Positions 25,543 through 32,000 of a stretch of DNA of 42,625 bases are shown piece after piece. The stretch comes from an uncultured Flavobacteriales bacterium (GTDB lineage Bacteria > Bacteroidota > Bacteroidia > Flavobacteriales_D > Parvicellaceae), in assembly GCA_913030835.1 (NCBI GenBank), contig CAJWDP010000026.1, positions 1 to 42,625 on the forward strand, read 5' to 3'. How positions within the stretch are numbered: the stretch's first letter is position 1; each line of letters opens with the position of its first letter. Under the pieces are notes generated by a model. It saw nothing but the letters and a program-made list of their open reading frames with translations, was not told the origin of the DNA and made no database searches. The position numbers and the translations under genes were made by a program.

Positions 25543-26654
25543 GGCTATCTATCTTGCTTGCTTGTTGTATTCTGATTACGTCTTGTCACGTTGGAAAATA
25601 TGTGGTCTACAATTTTGCCGACATAGATGATTACAAGAAATTTCATGACAGAACTCTGGAGAAATCAGAGAAGCCATTTTATTTTTTTGACGGACAGCAA
25701 CAGTCGATCAGCTTAAATATGGAGAAATATGGGGTTCAATCAAAAGAAGACCTAAATCGAATAAATGCTGAGCATAAGACAGTAGCTTTTTTGATCATTA
25801 GGAATGATACGTTGTTATACGATTGGTATGCGGATAAGTATGATAGGTCAACAACACTGACTTCTTTTTCTATGGCAAAGAGCTACGTGTCGACCCTGAT
25901 CGGTATCGCGATTGATGAGGGGTATATAAAAAGTGTAAAAGAGCCGATTACGAACTACATTACTGATTTTAGAAATCCGGGATTTGAAATAATTACAATC
26001 GAACATGTGTTGAATATGCGCACCGGTATTTTTTACAAAGAGAATTATTATTCGCCCTTTGGGAATGTTGCTATTGGATACTACGGAAGAAATTTAGATC
26101 GACATCTTCAAAAGATCAAGGTCAAAGAAGATCCGGATAAACGCTTTGATTATATTTCCATAGCAACCCAAATACTAGGCGTAATTCTTGAAAAAGCAAC
26201 GGGTAAAACCTTATCTCAATACTGTGAGGAAAAGTTGTGGATGAAGCTGGGTACGGAGTATGATGCGACCTGGAGTTTGGATCGAAAAGAAGGCCGGGAG
26301 AAGGCGTTCTGCTGTTTAAATGCAAAAGCCATAGACTATGCAAAGATCGGTAGGCTTTATTTAAATGGAGGGAATTGGGATGGAGAGCAAGTAGTATCTG
26401 AAAATTGGGTGAATGCATCAACGAAAAAATCATCTGATTCAAAGGATATGTTTTATGCCTATCAATGGTGGCATTACCCGAAGTACGACGGTGGATTAGC
26501 AGGAAAAAACGTTGATTTTTACATGCAAGGTCATATGGGTCAATACGTGTATATGTCCCCCGAAAAGAACATTATTTTGGTTAGACTGGGAAAGGGAAGA
26601 GCCGGAGTGAATTGGAACGGGTTTTTAAGCGATCTTGCGGATAGAATGAAATGA
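25539..26654 (+). CDS. Lipoprotein serine hydrolase, beta-lactamase (class C/PBP) family
   Basis: This 371-aa protein has a lipobox (ILITSC, Cys16), so it is probably membrane-anchored in the periplasm or outer membrane. The active-site SxxK is SMAK (Ser111, Lys114) in LTSFSMAKSYVSTLIGIAID. The second motif is the Tyr of FDYISIATQILG (Tyr205), in place of the usual YSN. GHMGQYVYMSP near the end stands in the place of the third, HxG-like motif. The family includes esterases, D-aminopeptidases and DD-peptidases, and the substrate cannot be told from sequence. It is the last gene of the coupled run 23379-26654. No convincing intrinsic terminator follows. Confidence 0.85.
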   Translation: MRLSILLACCILITSCHVGKYVVYNFADIDDYKKFHDRTLEKSEKPFYFFDGQQQSISLNMEKYGVQSKEDLNRINAEHKTVAFLIIRNDTLLYDWYADKYDRSTTLTSFSMAKSYVSTLIGIAIDEGYIKSVKEPITNYITDFRNPGFEIITIEHVLNMRTGIFYKENYYSPFGNVAIGYYGRNLDRHLQKIKVKEDPDKRFDYISIATQILGVILEKATGKTLSQYCEEKLWMKLGTEYDATWSLDRKEGREKAFCCLNAKAIDYAKIGRLYLNGGNWDGEQVVSENWVNASTKKSSDSKDMFYAYQWWHYPKYDGGLAGKNVDFYMQGHMGQYVYMSPEKNIILVRLGKGRAGVNWNGFLSDLADRMK

Positions 26655-26707
26655 AAAATGGGAAACCAATACGATCTCCCACCAATTAAATTATCCTTGC
26701 TATTCTG

Positions 26708-26758
26708 ATGTTCGATAAGGAATTGAACCTTTTAATTGACCGCCTTCGGTCCGAACAT
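26708..26758 (-). repeat. Mini-tRNA-like structured element, copy A
   Basis: Read on the minus strand, the element has a 7-bp closing stem ATGTTCG/CGAACAT (26752-26758 with 26708-26714). Next come a hairpin GACCG-AAGG-CGGTC, the linker AATTAA, and a hairpin AAGG-TTCAATT-CCTT whose GGTTCAATTCC fits the tRNA T-arm consensus GGTTCRANYCC. It is 51 nt, the same length as copy B. There is no D arm and no anticodon arm, so it is not a normal tRNA. Strand and expression are unknown. The minus strand is proposed only because the T-arm consensus reads that way. Confidence 0.6.
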
Positions 26759-26776
26759 TTTGTGTTTAGGATTCAA

Positions 26777-26797
26777 TGGGGAGGCTGAGCCTCCCCA
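26777..26797. other. Perfect GC-rich hairpin between the two elements
   Basis: The stem GGGGAGGC/GCCTCCCC has a TGA loop and is extended by a T-A pair to 9 bp. No T-run follows on either strand, so it is a poor intrinsic terminator. It may block exonucleases, or be a pause site or a protein site. Confidence 0.65.
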
Positions 26798-26835
26798 GAG
26801 AATGGATTAACGCCACCTTACATCCTAGTTTTTCG

Positions 26836-26886
26836 TTGTGATAAAGGAGTTGAACCTTTTAAATTGTCGCCTTCGACCAATCACAA
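26836..26886 (-). repeat. Mini-tRNA-like structured element, copy B
   Basis: On the minus strand the 7-bp closing stem is TTGTGAT/ATCACAA. Then come a TG linker, the hairpin GTCG-AAGG-CGAC, the linker AATTTA, and a 5-bp arm AAAGG-TTCAACT-CCTTT directly stacked on the closing stem, as a T-arm is in tRNA. The loops and linker match copy A, while the closing stem shares almost no sequence with it but pairs perfectly. The AAGG-loop hairpin differs from copy A by two compensatory base-pair changes. Confidence 0.6.
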
Positions 26887-26962
26887 AACTAAAGTTATAA
26901 AAAGAACTTAATTCATCGCCCATTTAACTGAACGAATCCAAAGATATAATTATTTACGTAGA

Positions 26963-27011
26963 ATTATCAAAAAAGTAACAAAAATGCATAATAATTATTA
27001 AAAAAGTAATA
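26963..27011. promoter_or_regulatory. Direct repeats 31 bp apart upstream of lrp
   Basis: ATTATCAAAAAAGTAACA (26963-26980) and ATTATTAAAAAAGTAATA (26994-27011) match at 16 of 18 positions and start 31 bp apart, close to three helical turns. They lie 45 bp upstream of the regulator start and could be autoregulatory operators, which is inference. Confidence 0.45.
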
Positions 27012-27055
27012 TATTTAATGATATACTGTTGAAAATACATTAAAAAGGGTTGAAA

Positions 27056-27523
27056 ATGGCAGAGGATTATGAAATTGATAATTTGGATCGTGAGATATTG
27101 AAAATCTTAATGCAGGATGCTAAGGTTCCGTATACTGAGATTGCTAAAAAGCTCATTGTTTCTCCAGGAACAATTCATGTAAGAATGAAGAAATTAGAGG
27201 ACGCTAAAATTGTTCAGGGTTCACAGTTAATGGTAGATCCTCAGAAACTTGGTTATGACCTTGCTGCCTATTTAGGGGTGTTCTTAGAAAAGAACTCTGC
27301 TTATGAGGAAGTTATCTACCGCCTTGAACGAATTGGTGAAGTGGTAGAAGCGTATTATACTACTGGTAATTATGGTATTTTTCTTAAAATATTTTGTAGG
27401 AATACAAAGCACTTGTATGATGTGTTGAATCATAAAATACAACCCATTAATGGAATACAGCGCACGGAAACACTTATATGCCTGGAGGTAGGCTTAAAGC
27501 GACAAATTAATATTTCATTATAA
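27056..27523 (+). CDS. Lrp/AsnC family transcriptional regulator
   Basis: This 155-aa protein starts from the ATG at 27056 (MAEDYEIDNLDREILKILMQ), with an in-frame TTG two codons earlier as a weaker choice. The N-terminal winged helix-turn-helix reads VPYTEIAKKLIVSPGTIHVR and MKKLEDAKIVQG. The C-terminal RAM/ActD-like ligand domain includes YDLAAYLGVFLEKNSAYEEV and VVEAYYTTGNYGIFLKIFC. Regulators of this kind bind amino acids and form dimers to octamers that wrap DNA. Effector and targets are unknown. It stands alone, with AT-rich repeated DNA upstream, and is near the tyrosine-degradation genes. Confidence 0.92.
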   Translation: MAEDYEIDNLDREILKILMQDAKVPYTEIAKKLIVSPGTIHVRMKKLEDAKIVQGSQLMVDPQKLGYDLAAYLGVFLEKNSAYEEVIYRLERIGEVVEAYYTTGNYGIFLKIFCRNTKHLYDVLNHKIQPINGIQRTETLICLEVGLKRQINISL

Positions 27524-27672
27524 TATACTGCTGTTACGATCCATTCTCATGAGGATTGCACCGGGAGTTATCCCAATAATTAGTAGGGAGATATTACTTT
27601 GAGACAAGGAGGACAGGTGCTTCGTGATTGATTGGAACACAATAAAGAAAGACAAAAAGGCAGTATTTTTTC

Positions 27673-27712
27673 ACAAAACGGATTAAAATGTAGTCAAAAA
27701 GTGACAAAACGG
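27673..27712. promoter_or_regulatory. Two ACAAAACGG repeats 31 bp apart upstream of hsp20
   Basis: Identical 9-mers at 27673-27681 and 27704-27712 start 31 bp apart, placing them on the same DNA face. They sit 120-160 bp before hsp20 and may bind an activator or repressor. Confidence 0.35.
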
Positions 27713-27729
27713 CATGTTTTTGGGCAAAA

Positions 27730-27767
27730 ATTCAATTGGAATGTGTTTTGACTAACACAAATTGAAT
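27730..27767 (+). promoter_or_regulatory. Large hairpin in the hsp20 leader
   Basis: The outer stem ATTCAATT/AATTGAAT (8 bp) is separated by a GGAA bulge from an inner stem TGTGTT/AACACA (6 bp) with the loop TTGACT. The last two bases also fit a competing hairpin, ATCGGA/TCCGAT, immediately downstream. The hsp20 start is 66 bases away. It could be an operator or, if transcribed, a leader structure. Confidence 0.45.
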
Positions 27768-27833
27768 CGGAAATTGTATGAATCCGATGCACAAAAAAAC
27801 AATTGATTTATAAAACTCATAAAAGTAAAAGAC

Positions 27834-28259
27834 ATGTTAACAACAAGATTTCATAATACGTCCATTCCCAACTTTTCTAATTTGTTTGATGAACTATTCA
27901 ACCCTGAATTAGTCAGCAAAAACGCACATTCGAACAGACCAGCGGTCAACGTGATAGAACAAGCCGACCAATTTTTAATTGAAGTTGCGGCGCCGGGATT
28001 GGAAAAAGAGGATTTCAAGGTAGAATTGGAAGGACAGAAATTAATCATTTCTTGCCAGAATGAAGAGAAGAAAAACGAGGAGAATCTGAACTACAGGAGA
28101 AAGGAGTTCTCATTCAGCAGCTTTCGAAGAACATTTAATATAACAAATGCGCTAGACGGGGGAAAGATTTCCGCAAAATACGATCAAGGAATTTTAACGG
28201 TGTCAGTTCCAAAAAAGGAAGCTGAAGCGCAGAGTGTTCAAACGATCAAAATTTCATAA
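27834..28259 (+). CDS. Hsp20/alpha-crystallin family small heat-shock protein
   Basis: This 141-aa protein is a typical bacterial small heat-shock protein, an ATP-independent holdase for unfolding proteins in the cytosol. After a Phe/Asn-rich N-terminus (SIPNFSNLFDELFNPEL), the alpha-crystallin domain covers about residues 40-128. It has RPAVNVIEQADQFLIEVAAP, GLEKEDFKVELEGQKLIISC, FRRTFNITNALDGGKISAKY and the conserved DQGILTVSVPKKE (the A-x-x-x-n-G-v-L motif equivalent). A short tail with IKI serves oligomer contacts. It is preceded by a structured 310-base leader/promoter region and followed by an excellent terminator. Confidence 0.93.
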   Translation: MLTTRFHNTSIPNFSNLFDELFNPELVSKNAHSNRPAVNVIEQADQFLIEVAAPGLEKEDFKVELEGQKLIISCQNEEKKNEENLNYRRKEFSFSSFRRTFNITNALDGGKISAKYDQGILTVSVPKKEAEAQSVQTIKIS

Positions 28260-28281
28260 TAGTAGTAATAGTTTGTTTGCG

Positions 28282-28308
28282 AAGCGGCCATTACAGGCCG
28301 CTTTTTTT
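28282..28308 (+). terminator. Intrinsic terminator of hsp20
   Basis: The 8-bp stem AAGCGGCC/GGCCGCTT has the loop ATTACA and a T-run. It lies 22 bases after hsp20 and abuts the end of the convergent ppx/gppA gene. Confidence 0.92.
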
Positions 28309-29197
28309 ATTTGACAAAATGACGATTGTATAGAGAATATATGATGCCATCACTCACGCCAATTTTAGGAACAATAATTTTTTCTGCTCTGCAAATTTCC
28401 ATTACGCGCAGATAGATTTTACCTGCGGGAATAATAACATCAGCGCGGTCAGGTTTGAGGCGAAGTCGGGTTATTCGTTCGTTAGTGGAAAATTCAGATA
28501 TGTAATCAATGGTTGATCGGATTTCATCGTATGTTAATGGCTCTAAATGTTTTTTCTTGTTGAACTTTAAGATCCGGTTGATGTTACCTCCGGTGCCAAT
28601 ACCAATGTATGTTTTCCCATTCCTACAATAGTTATCTACCCATTCTTCAACCTCTTCCCAAACCGATACGTCTTGTTTTTGCTTTAAGGTCCGGAGCGCT
28701 CCAATCCGAAAGGACTTGCTTTCTACTCGAGTGCCCTTCTTTACAATGGTAAGCTCCGTGCTTCCACCGCCCACGTCAATAAAAAGGTAGTCTTTGTTTT
28801 GGTCAATATTTTGCGTTGAAAATGTAGAAAACAAGTAGTTTGCTTCTTCCTGGCCATCAATTATTTCCAGTTTGATACCCGTTTGCTCAAAAAGAATATC
28901 GCACACTTGCTGTCCATTTTTTGCTTCGCGCATGGCCGAGGTGGCAACTGCCCTGTAATCTCGAACATTATATACAGCCATTAAATGCTTGAATGCGATT
29001 AAGCTATTGCAAAGCTGAGCAATCTTGGCTTCTGAAAGTTGTGATTTTGAATAAACATCTTCACCCAATCGAAGAGGGACTCTTGTAAGTGAAACTTTTT
29101 TAATGCTTATGTGGTCTCCCTCTGGAATCGCATAACCGATCAGTAATCGTCCTGCGTTTGTTCCAATATCAATTGCACCAAAATGGTTCACGTCCAT
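28307..29197 (-). CDS. Ppx/GppA family exopolyphosphatase / pppGpp phosphatase
   Basis: This 296-aa protein has the two-lobed actin-like (ASKHA) fold. Phosphate 1 motif: AIDIGTNAGRLLIGYA (residues 9-24). Phosphate 2 motif: LFIDVGGGSTELTIVKKG near residue 138. It also has AVATSAMREAKNG and EIIDGQEEANYLF, all standard for Ppx/GppA. Members cut terminal phosphates from polyphosphate or convert pppGpp to ppGpp, and this short form without the extra C-terminal domains cannot be assigned to one activity. It starts at the ATG at 29197 (MDVNHFGAIDIGTNAG). It is convergent with hsp20, with the terminator between them. Confidence 0.9.
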   Translation of the reverse strand: MDVNHFGAIDIGTNAGRLLIGYAIPEGDHISIKKVSLTRVPLRLGEDVYSKSQLSEAKIAQLCNSLIAFKHLMAVYNVRDYRAVATSAMREAKNGQQVCDILFEQTGIKLEIIDGQEEANYLFSTFSTQNIDQNKDYLFIDVGGGSTELTIVKKGTRVESKSFRIGALRTLKQKQDVSVWEEVEEWVDNYCRNGKTYIGIGTGGNINRILKFNKKKHLEPLTYDEIRSTIDYISEFSTNERITRLRLKPDRADVIIPAGKIYLRVMEICRAEKIIVPKIGVSDGIIYSLYNRHFVK

Positions 29198-29337
29198 TTA
29201 ACAAAAATATAAAGCAACGTTGTAACTTGGAAGAAGGAAAAATTAAATGTTAACAACCAAATCGTTCAAATCGCTAGAAACGTCTTTCAGAGAAAAAGAC
29301 AACAATCTGTGTCGACCTGTTGGTGCTTTGACCGTAT

Positions 29338-29369
29338 AAAAAAAGGTGCTCAAAGTCATTTGAGCACCT
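29338..29369 (-). terminator. Intrinsic terminator of the hmgA-hppD operon
   Basis: A perfect 11-bp stem AGGTGCTCAAA/TTTGAGCACCT with a 4-base loop is followed on the minus strand by seven T. It lies 16 bases after the hppD stop. Confidence 0.93.
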
Positions 29370-29385
29370 GACATAGTTGTACAAC

Positions 29386-30546
29386 TTACAATGTTCCCCG
29401 GTTAGCCTGCTCTCTTTCAATAGCCTCAAAAAGGGCTTTGAAATTCCCTTTTCCGAAAGATTGTGCCCCTTTCCTTTGTATGATTTCAAAAAACATAGTG
29501 GGCCTGTCCACAACGGGCTTGGTAAACAACTGGAGCAGATATCCTTCGTCATCTCGATCGATCAGGATGCCGTGCTTTTTCAGTACTTCAACATCTTCAT
29601 CTATTTCTCCTACTCGTTCGGTAAGATCGTCATAATAGTTTTCCGGAACGTATAAGAACTCAACTCCTCTATCCCTCATCTTGGAAACGGTTGATACGAT
29701 ATCGTCCGTAGCAACTGCTACATGCTGAACCCCAGGGCCATTATAAAACTCAAGGTACTCTTCTATTTGAGACTTTTTCTTTCCGTCCGCTGGTTCATTT
29801 ATGGGAAATTTAATTCGACCATTCCCATTCGACATTACTTTACTCATCAATGCAGTGTATTCCGTAGAAATGTCTTTGTCATCGAAAGAGATGATTTGGG
29901 CAAATCCCATTACTTTACCATAAAACTCGCACCATTTGTTCATCTCGTCCCAACCTACATTGCCCACCATATGGTCGATGAATTTTAAACCAACTGGCTC
30001 TGGGTTGTAGTGAGATTCCCATTTCTTAAAACCCGGTAAAAACTGTCCATGATAGTTTTTCCTTTCCACGAATACATGAACCGTTTCTCCATAGGTATGA
30101 ATTCCTGATTTGATAACGTATCCGTCTTTGTCTTCTGACCGGGTGGGTTGCATATAGCTCTTGGCGCCTCTCTTGGTGGTTTCTTCCCAAGCCTTTGTTG
30201 CGTCATCAACCCACAAAGCGACTACCTTCACACCGTCTCCATGTTCGTCAACGTGCTCATTAATTTTTCCTCCCTCTTTCAATGAGGTGGTTAAGACCAA
30301 ACGGATTTTATCTTGCTTCAGTACATACGATACGCGGTCGGTTACACCAGTTTCCAATCCGGCATATGCCTCACTTTGAAATCCAAAAGCGGTCTTATAA
30401 AAGTGCGCTGATTGTTTCGCATTACCAACATACAATTCAACATAGTCGGTTCCGAGTAACGGTAAAAAATCCTCAGCTTCGGGAAATAATTTTTTCAATC
30501 CGTACTCCGTGTTTTGTAGATCCTTAAGATTCTTTATTTCTGCCAT
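29386..30546 (-). CDS. hppD: 4-Hydroxyphenylpyruvate dioxygenase
   Basis: This 386-aa Fe(II) enzyme of the vicinal oxygen chelate fold converts 4-hydroxyphenylpyruvate to homogentisate, the second step of tyrosine breakdown, in the cytosol. The metal ligands are His192 (LKFIDHMVGNV), His275 (GPGVQHVAVATDD) and Glu354 (RPTMFFEIIQRKG). The C-terminal gate helix region SFGKGNFKALFEAIEREQ is intact. It lies 21 bases after hmgA on the same strand and ends in a strong terminator, so the two form an operon with the enzymes in reverse order of the pathway. fahA and maiA are not in the window. Confidence 0.96.
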   Translation of the reverse strand: MAEIKNLKDLQNTEYGLKKLFPEAEDFLPLLGTDYVELYVGNAKQSAHFYKTAFGFQSEAYAGLETGVTDRVSYVLKQDKIRLVLTTSLKEGGKINEHVDEHGDGVKVVALWVDDATKAWEETTKRGAKSYMQPTRSEDKDGYVIKSGIHTYGETVHVFVERKNYHGQFLPGFKKWESHYNPEPVGLKFIDHMVGNVGWDEMNKWCEFYGKVMGFAQIISFDDKDISTEYTALMSKVMSNGNGRIKFPINEPADGKKKSQIEEYLEFYNGPGVQHVAVATDDIVSTVSKMRDRGVEFLYVPENYYDDLTERVGEIDEDVEVLKKHGILIDRDDEGYLLQLFTKPVVDRPTMFFEIIQRKGAQSFGKGNFKALFEAIEREQANRGTL

Positions 30547-30567
30547 TTTTCTTGTTATAAATGATTA

Positions 30568-31725
30568 TTACTCGATCCAGGAGGTGTGATAATCTCCCGT
30601 GTCTATTTCCAATGCTTGTTTTGTTAATTTCAGTGGTTTAAATGTATCGACCATCACGGCCAGCTCTTTCGTTTCTTTTTGACCGATGCTCCTCTCCATG
30701 GCGCCAGGATGAGGCCCGTGGGGAATTCCGGATGGATGCAAGGTGATCATCCCTTTTTCGATATGATTTCGGCTCATGAAATCTCCGTCAACGTAATACA
30801 ATACTTCATCAGAATCTATATTGCTGTGGTTGTAAGGAGCTGGAATTGCCTCAGGATGATAGTCGTATAGTCTAGGACAAAATGAGCAAACCACAAAAGC
30901 ACTTGTTTCGAATGTCTGATGAACCGGAGGGGGTTGATGTACTCTACCAGTTATTGGTTCAAAGTCATGAATCGAAAATGCATATGGATAATTATACCCA
31001 TCCCAACCTACAACATCAAACGGGTGCGATGCATAAACATACTGATGCAACATTCCCTCTTTCTTTACTTTCACCAAAAAATCACCCGTTTCATCGTGGG
31101 TCTCTAATTCGGTAGGTCTCCTCAGGTCGCGTTCGCAATATGGAGAATGTTCCAATAGCTGGCCAAACCAATTTCTATATCGTTTTGGGGTGTACATGGG
31201 GTGATACGACTCTACAATAAACAGGCGATTGTCTTCATCATTAAATTCCATTTGGTAAATCATACCTCTTGGAATTACCAAATAGTCGCCATATGAGAAT
31301 TCTATGTTGCCTAAGAAGGTTTTGAGCTTACCGCTTCCTTTATGGATGAAGATCATCTCATCACAATCTGCATTCTTATAGAAGTACTCGGTCTGTGAAC
31401 TGCTCGGTGCTGCCAGAACAATATGGCAGTCGTTGTTCACCAAAACGGGAACGCGGCTTTCTAAAAAATCTTCTTTTGCTCTAACTGTAAAACCACTAAG
31501 CGCATAGGCCTTCATGTTTTTCGCAACAGCAATTTCAGGAGAAACATCAACGGACTCAAGAATTTCTTTAACCTGCGTTGGTCTATGACAATGATAAAGC
31601 AGGGAAGACATTCCGTCAAAACCAATGGTCCCGAAAAGTTCTTCATAGTAATATCCTCCTTCAGGCTTTTTAAATGTAGTATGCCTTTTGTGAGGTATTT
31701 TTCCAAGTTTGTGATAAAATGGCAT
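30568..31725 (-). CDS. hmgA: Homogentisate 1,2-dioxygenase
   Basis: This 385-aa double-cupin iron dioxygenase opens the ring of homogentisate to maleylacetoacetate. The first cupin has MIFIHKGSGKLKTFLGNIEF and YGDYLVIPRGMIYQMEF. The second holds the likely Fe ligands in PAPYNHSNIDSDEVLYY (His300, Glu307) and HPSGIPHGPHPGAMERSI (His336 or His339). It also has GRVHQPPPVHQTFETSAFVV and FCPRLYDYHP, typical of the family. It is shorter than the 430-450 aa classical enzymes, a form I associate with Bacteroidota. It is the first gene of the hmgA-hppD operon. The divergent gene is an aminotransferase, with a symmetric site in the 275-base gap. Confidence 0.92.
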   Translation of the reverse strand: MPFYHKLGKIPHKRHTTFKKPEGGYYYEELFGTIGFDGMSSLLYHCHRPTQVKEILESVDVSPEIAVAKNMKAYALSGFTVRAKEDFLESRVPVLVNNDCHIVLAAPSSSQTEYFYKNADCDEMIFIHKGSGKLKTFLGNIEFSYGDYLVIPRGMIYQMEFNDEDNRLFIVESYHPMYTPKRYRNWFGQLLEHSPYCERDLRRPTELETHDETGDFLVKVKKEGMLHQYVYASHPFDVVGWDGYNYPYAFSIHDFEPITGRVHQPPPVHQTFETSAFVVCSFCPRLYDYHPEAIPAPYNHSNIDSDEVLYYVDGDFMSRNHIEKGMITLHPSGIPHGPHPGAMERSIGQKETKELAVMVDTFKPLKLTKQALEIDTGDYHTSWIE

Positions 31726-31813
31726 CTATCTCGTTTTAAAATTTCAATTCTATTTGGATGTTGAACAACGGCCTTTGAATCTTGAATTCAACGAGTCCTT
31801 TTGCTCATTCAGC

Positions 31814-31833
31814 CAGTGTGGTAAATCACACTG
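31814..31833. promoter_or_regulatory. Symmetric operator-like site upstream of hmgA
   Basis: The inverted repeat CAGTGTG-GTAAAT-CACACTG (7 bp arms, 6-base spacer) lies in the gap between hmgA and the divergent aminotransferase gene, with a 10-bp palindrome TTGAATTCAA at 31782-31791 nearby. The spacing differs from a Crp site (TGTGA-N6-TCACA). The binding protein is unknown. Confidence 0.5.
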
Positions 31834-32000
31834 AAACAAATGTATCGAAAAATCGTCTCTCAAAAAGATGATAAATGTCATGTGGAGCAATATTTTTATG
31901 CGTGAACAGGATTTTCATTGATGGGCAATATTTGCAGACATTAGGGGCAATGAAATTTAATAAAACCTAATTTTACACATCTAATGGAGGTCAGTCTAAA

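Larger units (their letters stand above)
26655..27055. other. 401-bp non-coding region rich in structure
   Basis: No gene is seen. The left half holds two 51-nt mini-tRNA-like elements with a perfect 9-bp GC-rich hairpin between them. The right half (from about 26890) is very AT-rich and holds near-identical direct repeats and a 12-bp palindrome (TAATAATTATTA, 26989-27000) upstream of the Lrp-type regulator gene. Confidence 0.7.
27524..27833. other. 310-bp non-coding region between lrp and hsp20
   Basis: No gene is visible. Short hairpins (for example GGGA-GTTA-TCCC at about 27568-27579) follow lrp without a T-run. Two ACAAAACGG repeats (27673, 27704) and a large inverted repeat (27730-27767) lie before hsp20 and are listed separately. 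Confidence 0.6.

Noticed and set aside
26708-26886. Ordinary tRNA genes
   Set aside because: The T-arm consensus and 7-bp closing stem suggested tRNAs, but the 51-nt elements have no D arm, no anticodon arm and no encoded CCA, so they were kept as tRNA-like elements only.
27704-27727. Sigma-54 promoter before hsp20
   Set aside because: CGGCATGTTTTTGGGC has a GG and a later GC, but the spacing and -12 element do not fit TGGCAC-N5-TTGC well.
31814-31833. Crp binding site
   Set aside because: The arms are GTGTG/CACAC with six bases between, while Crp needs TGTGA-N6-TCACA, two bases wider between TGTG and CACA.
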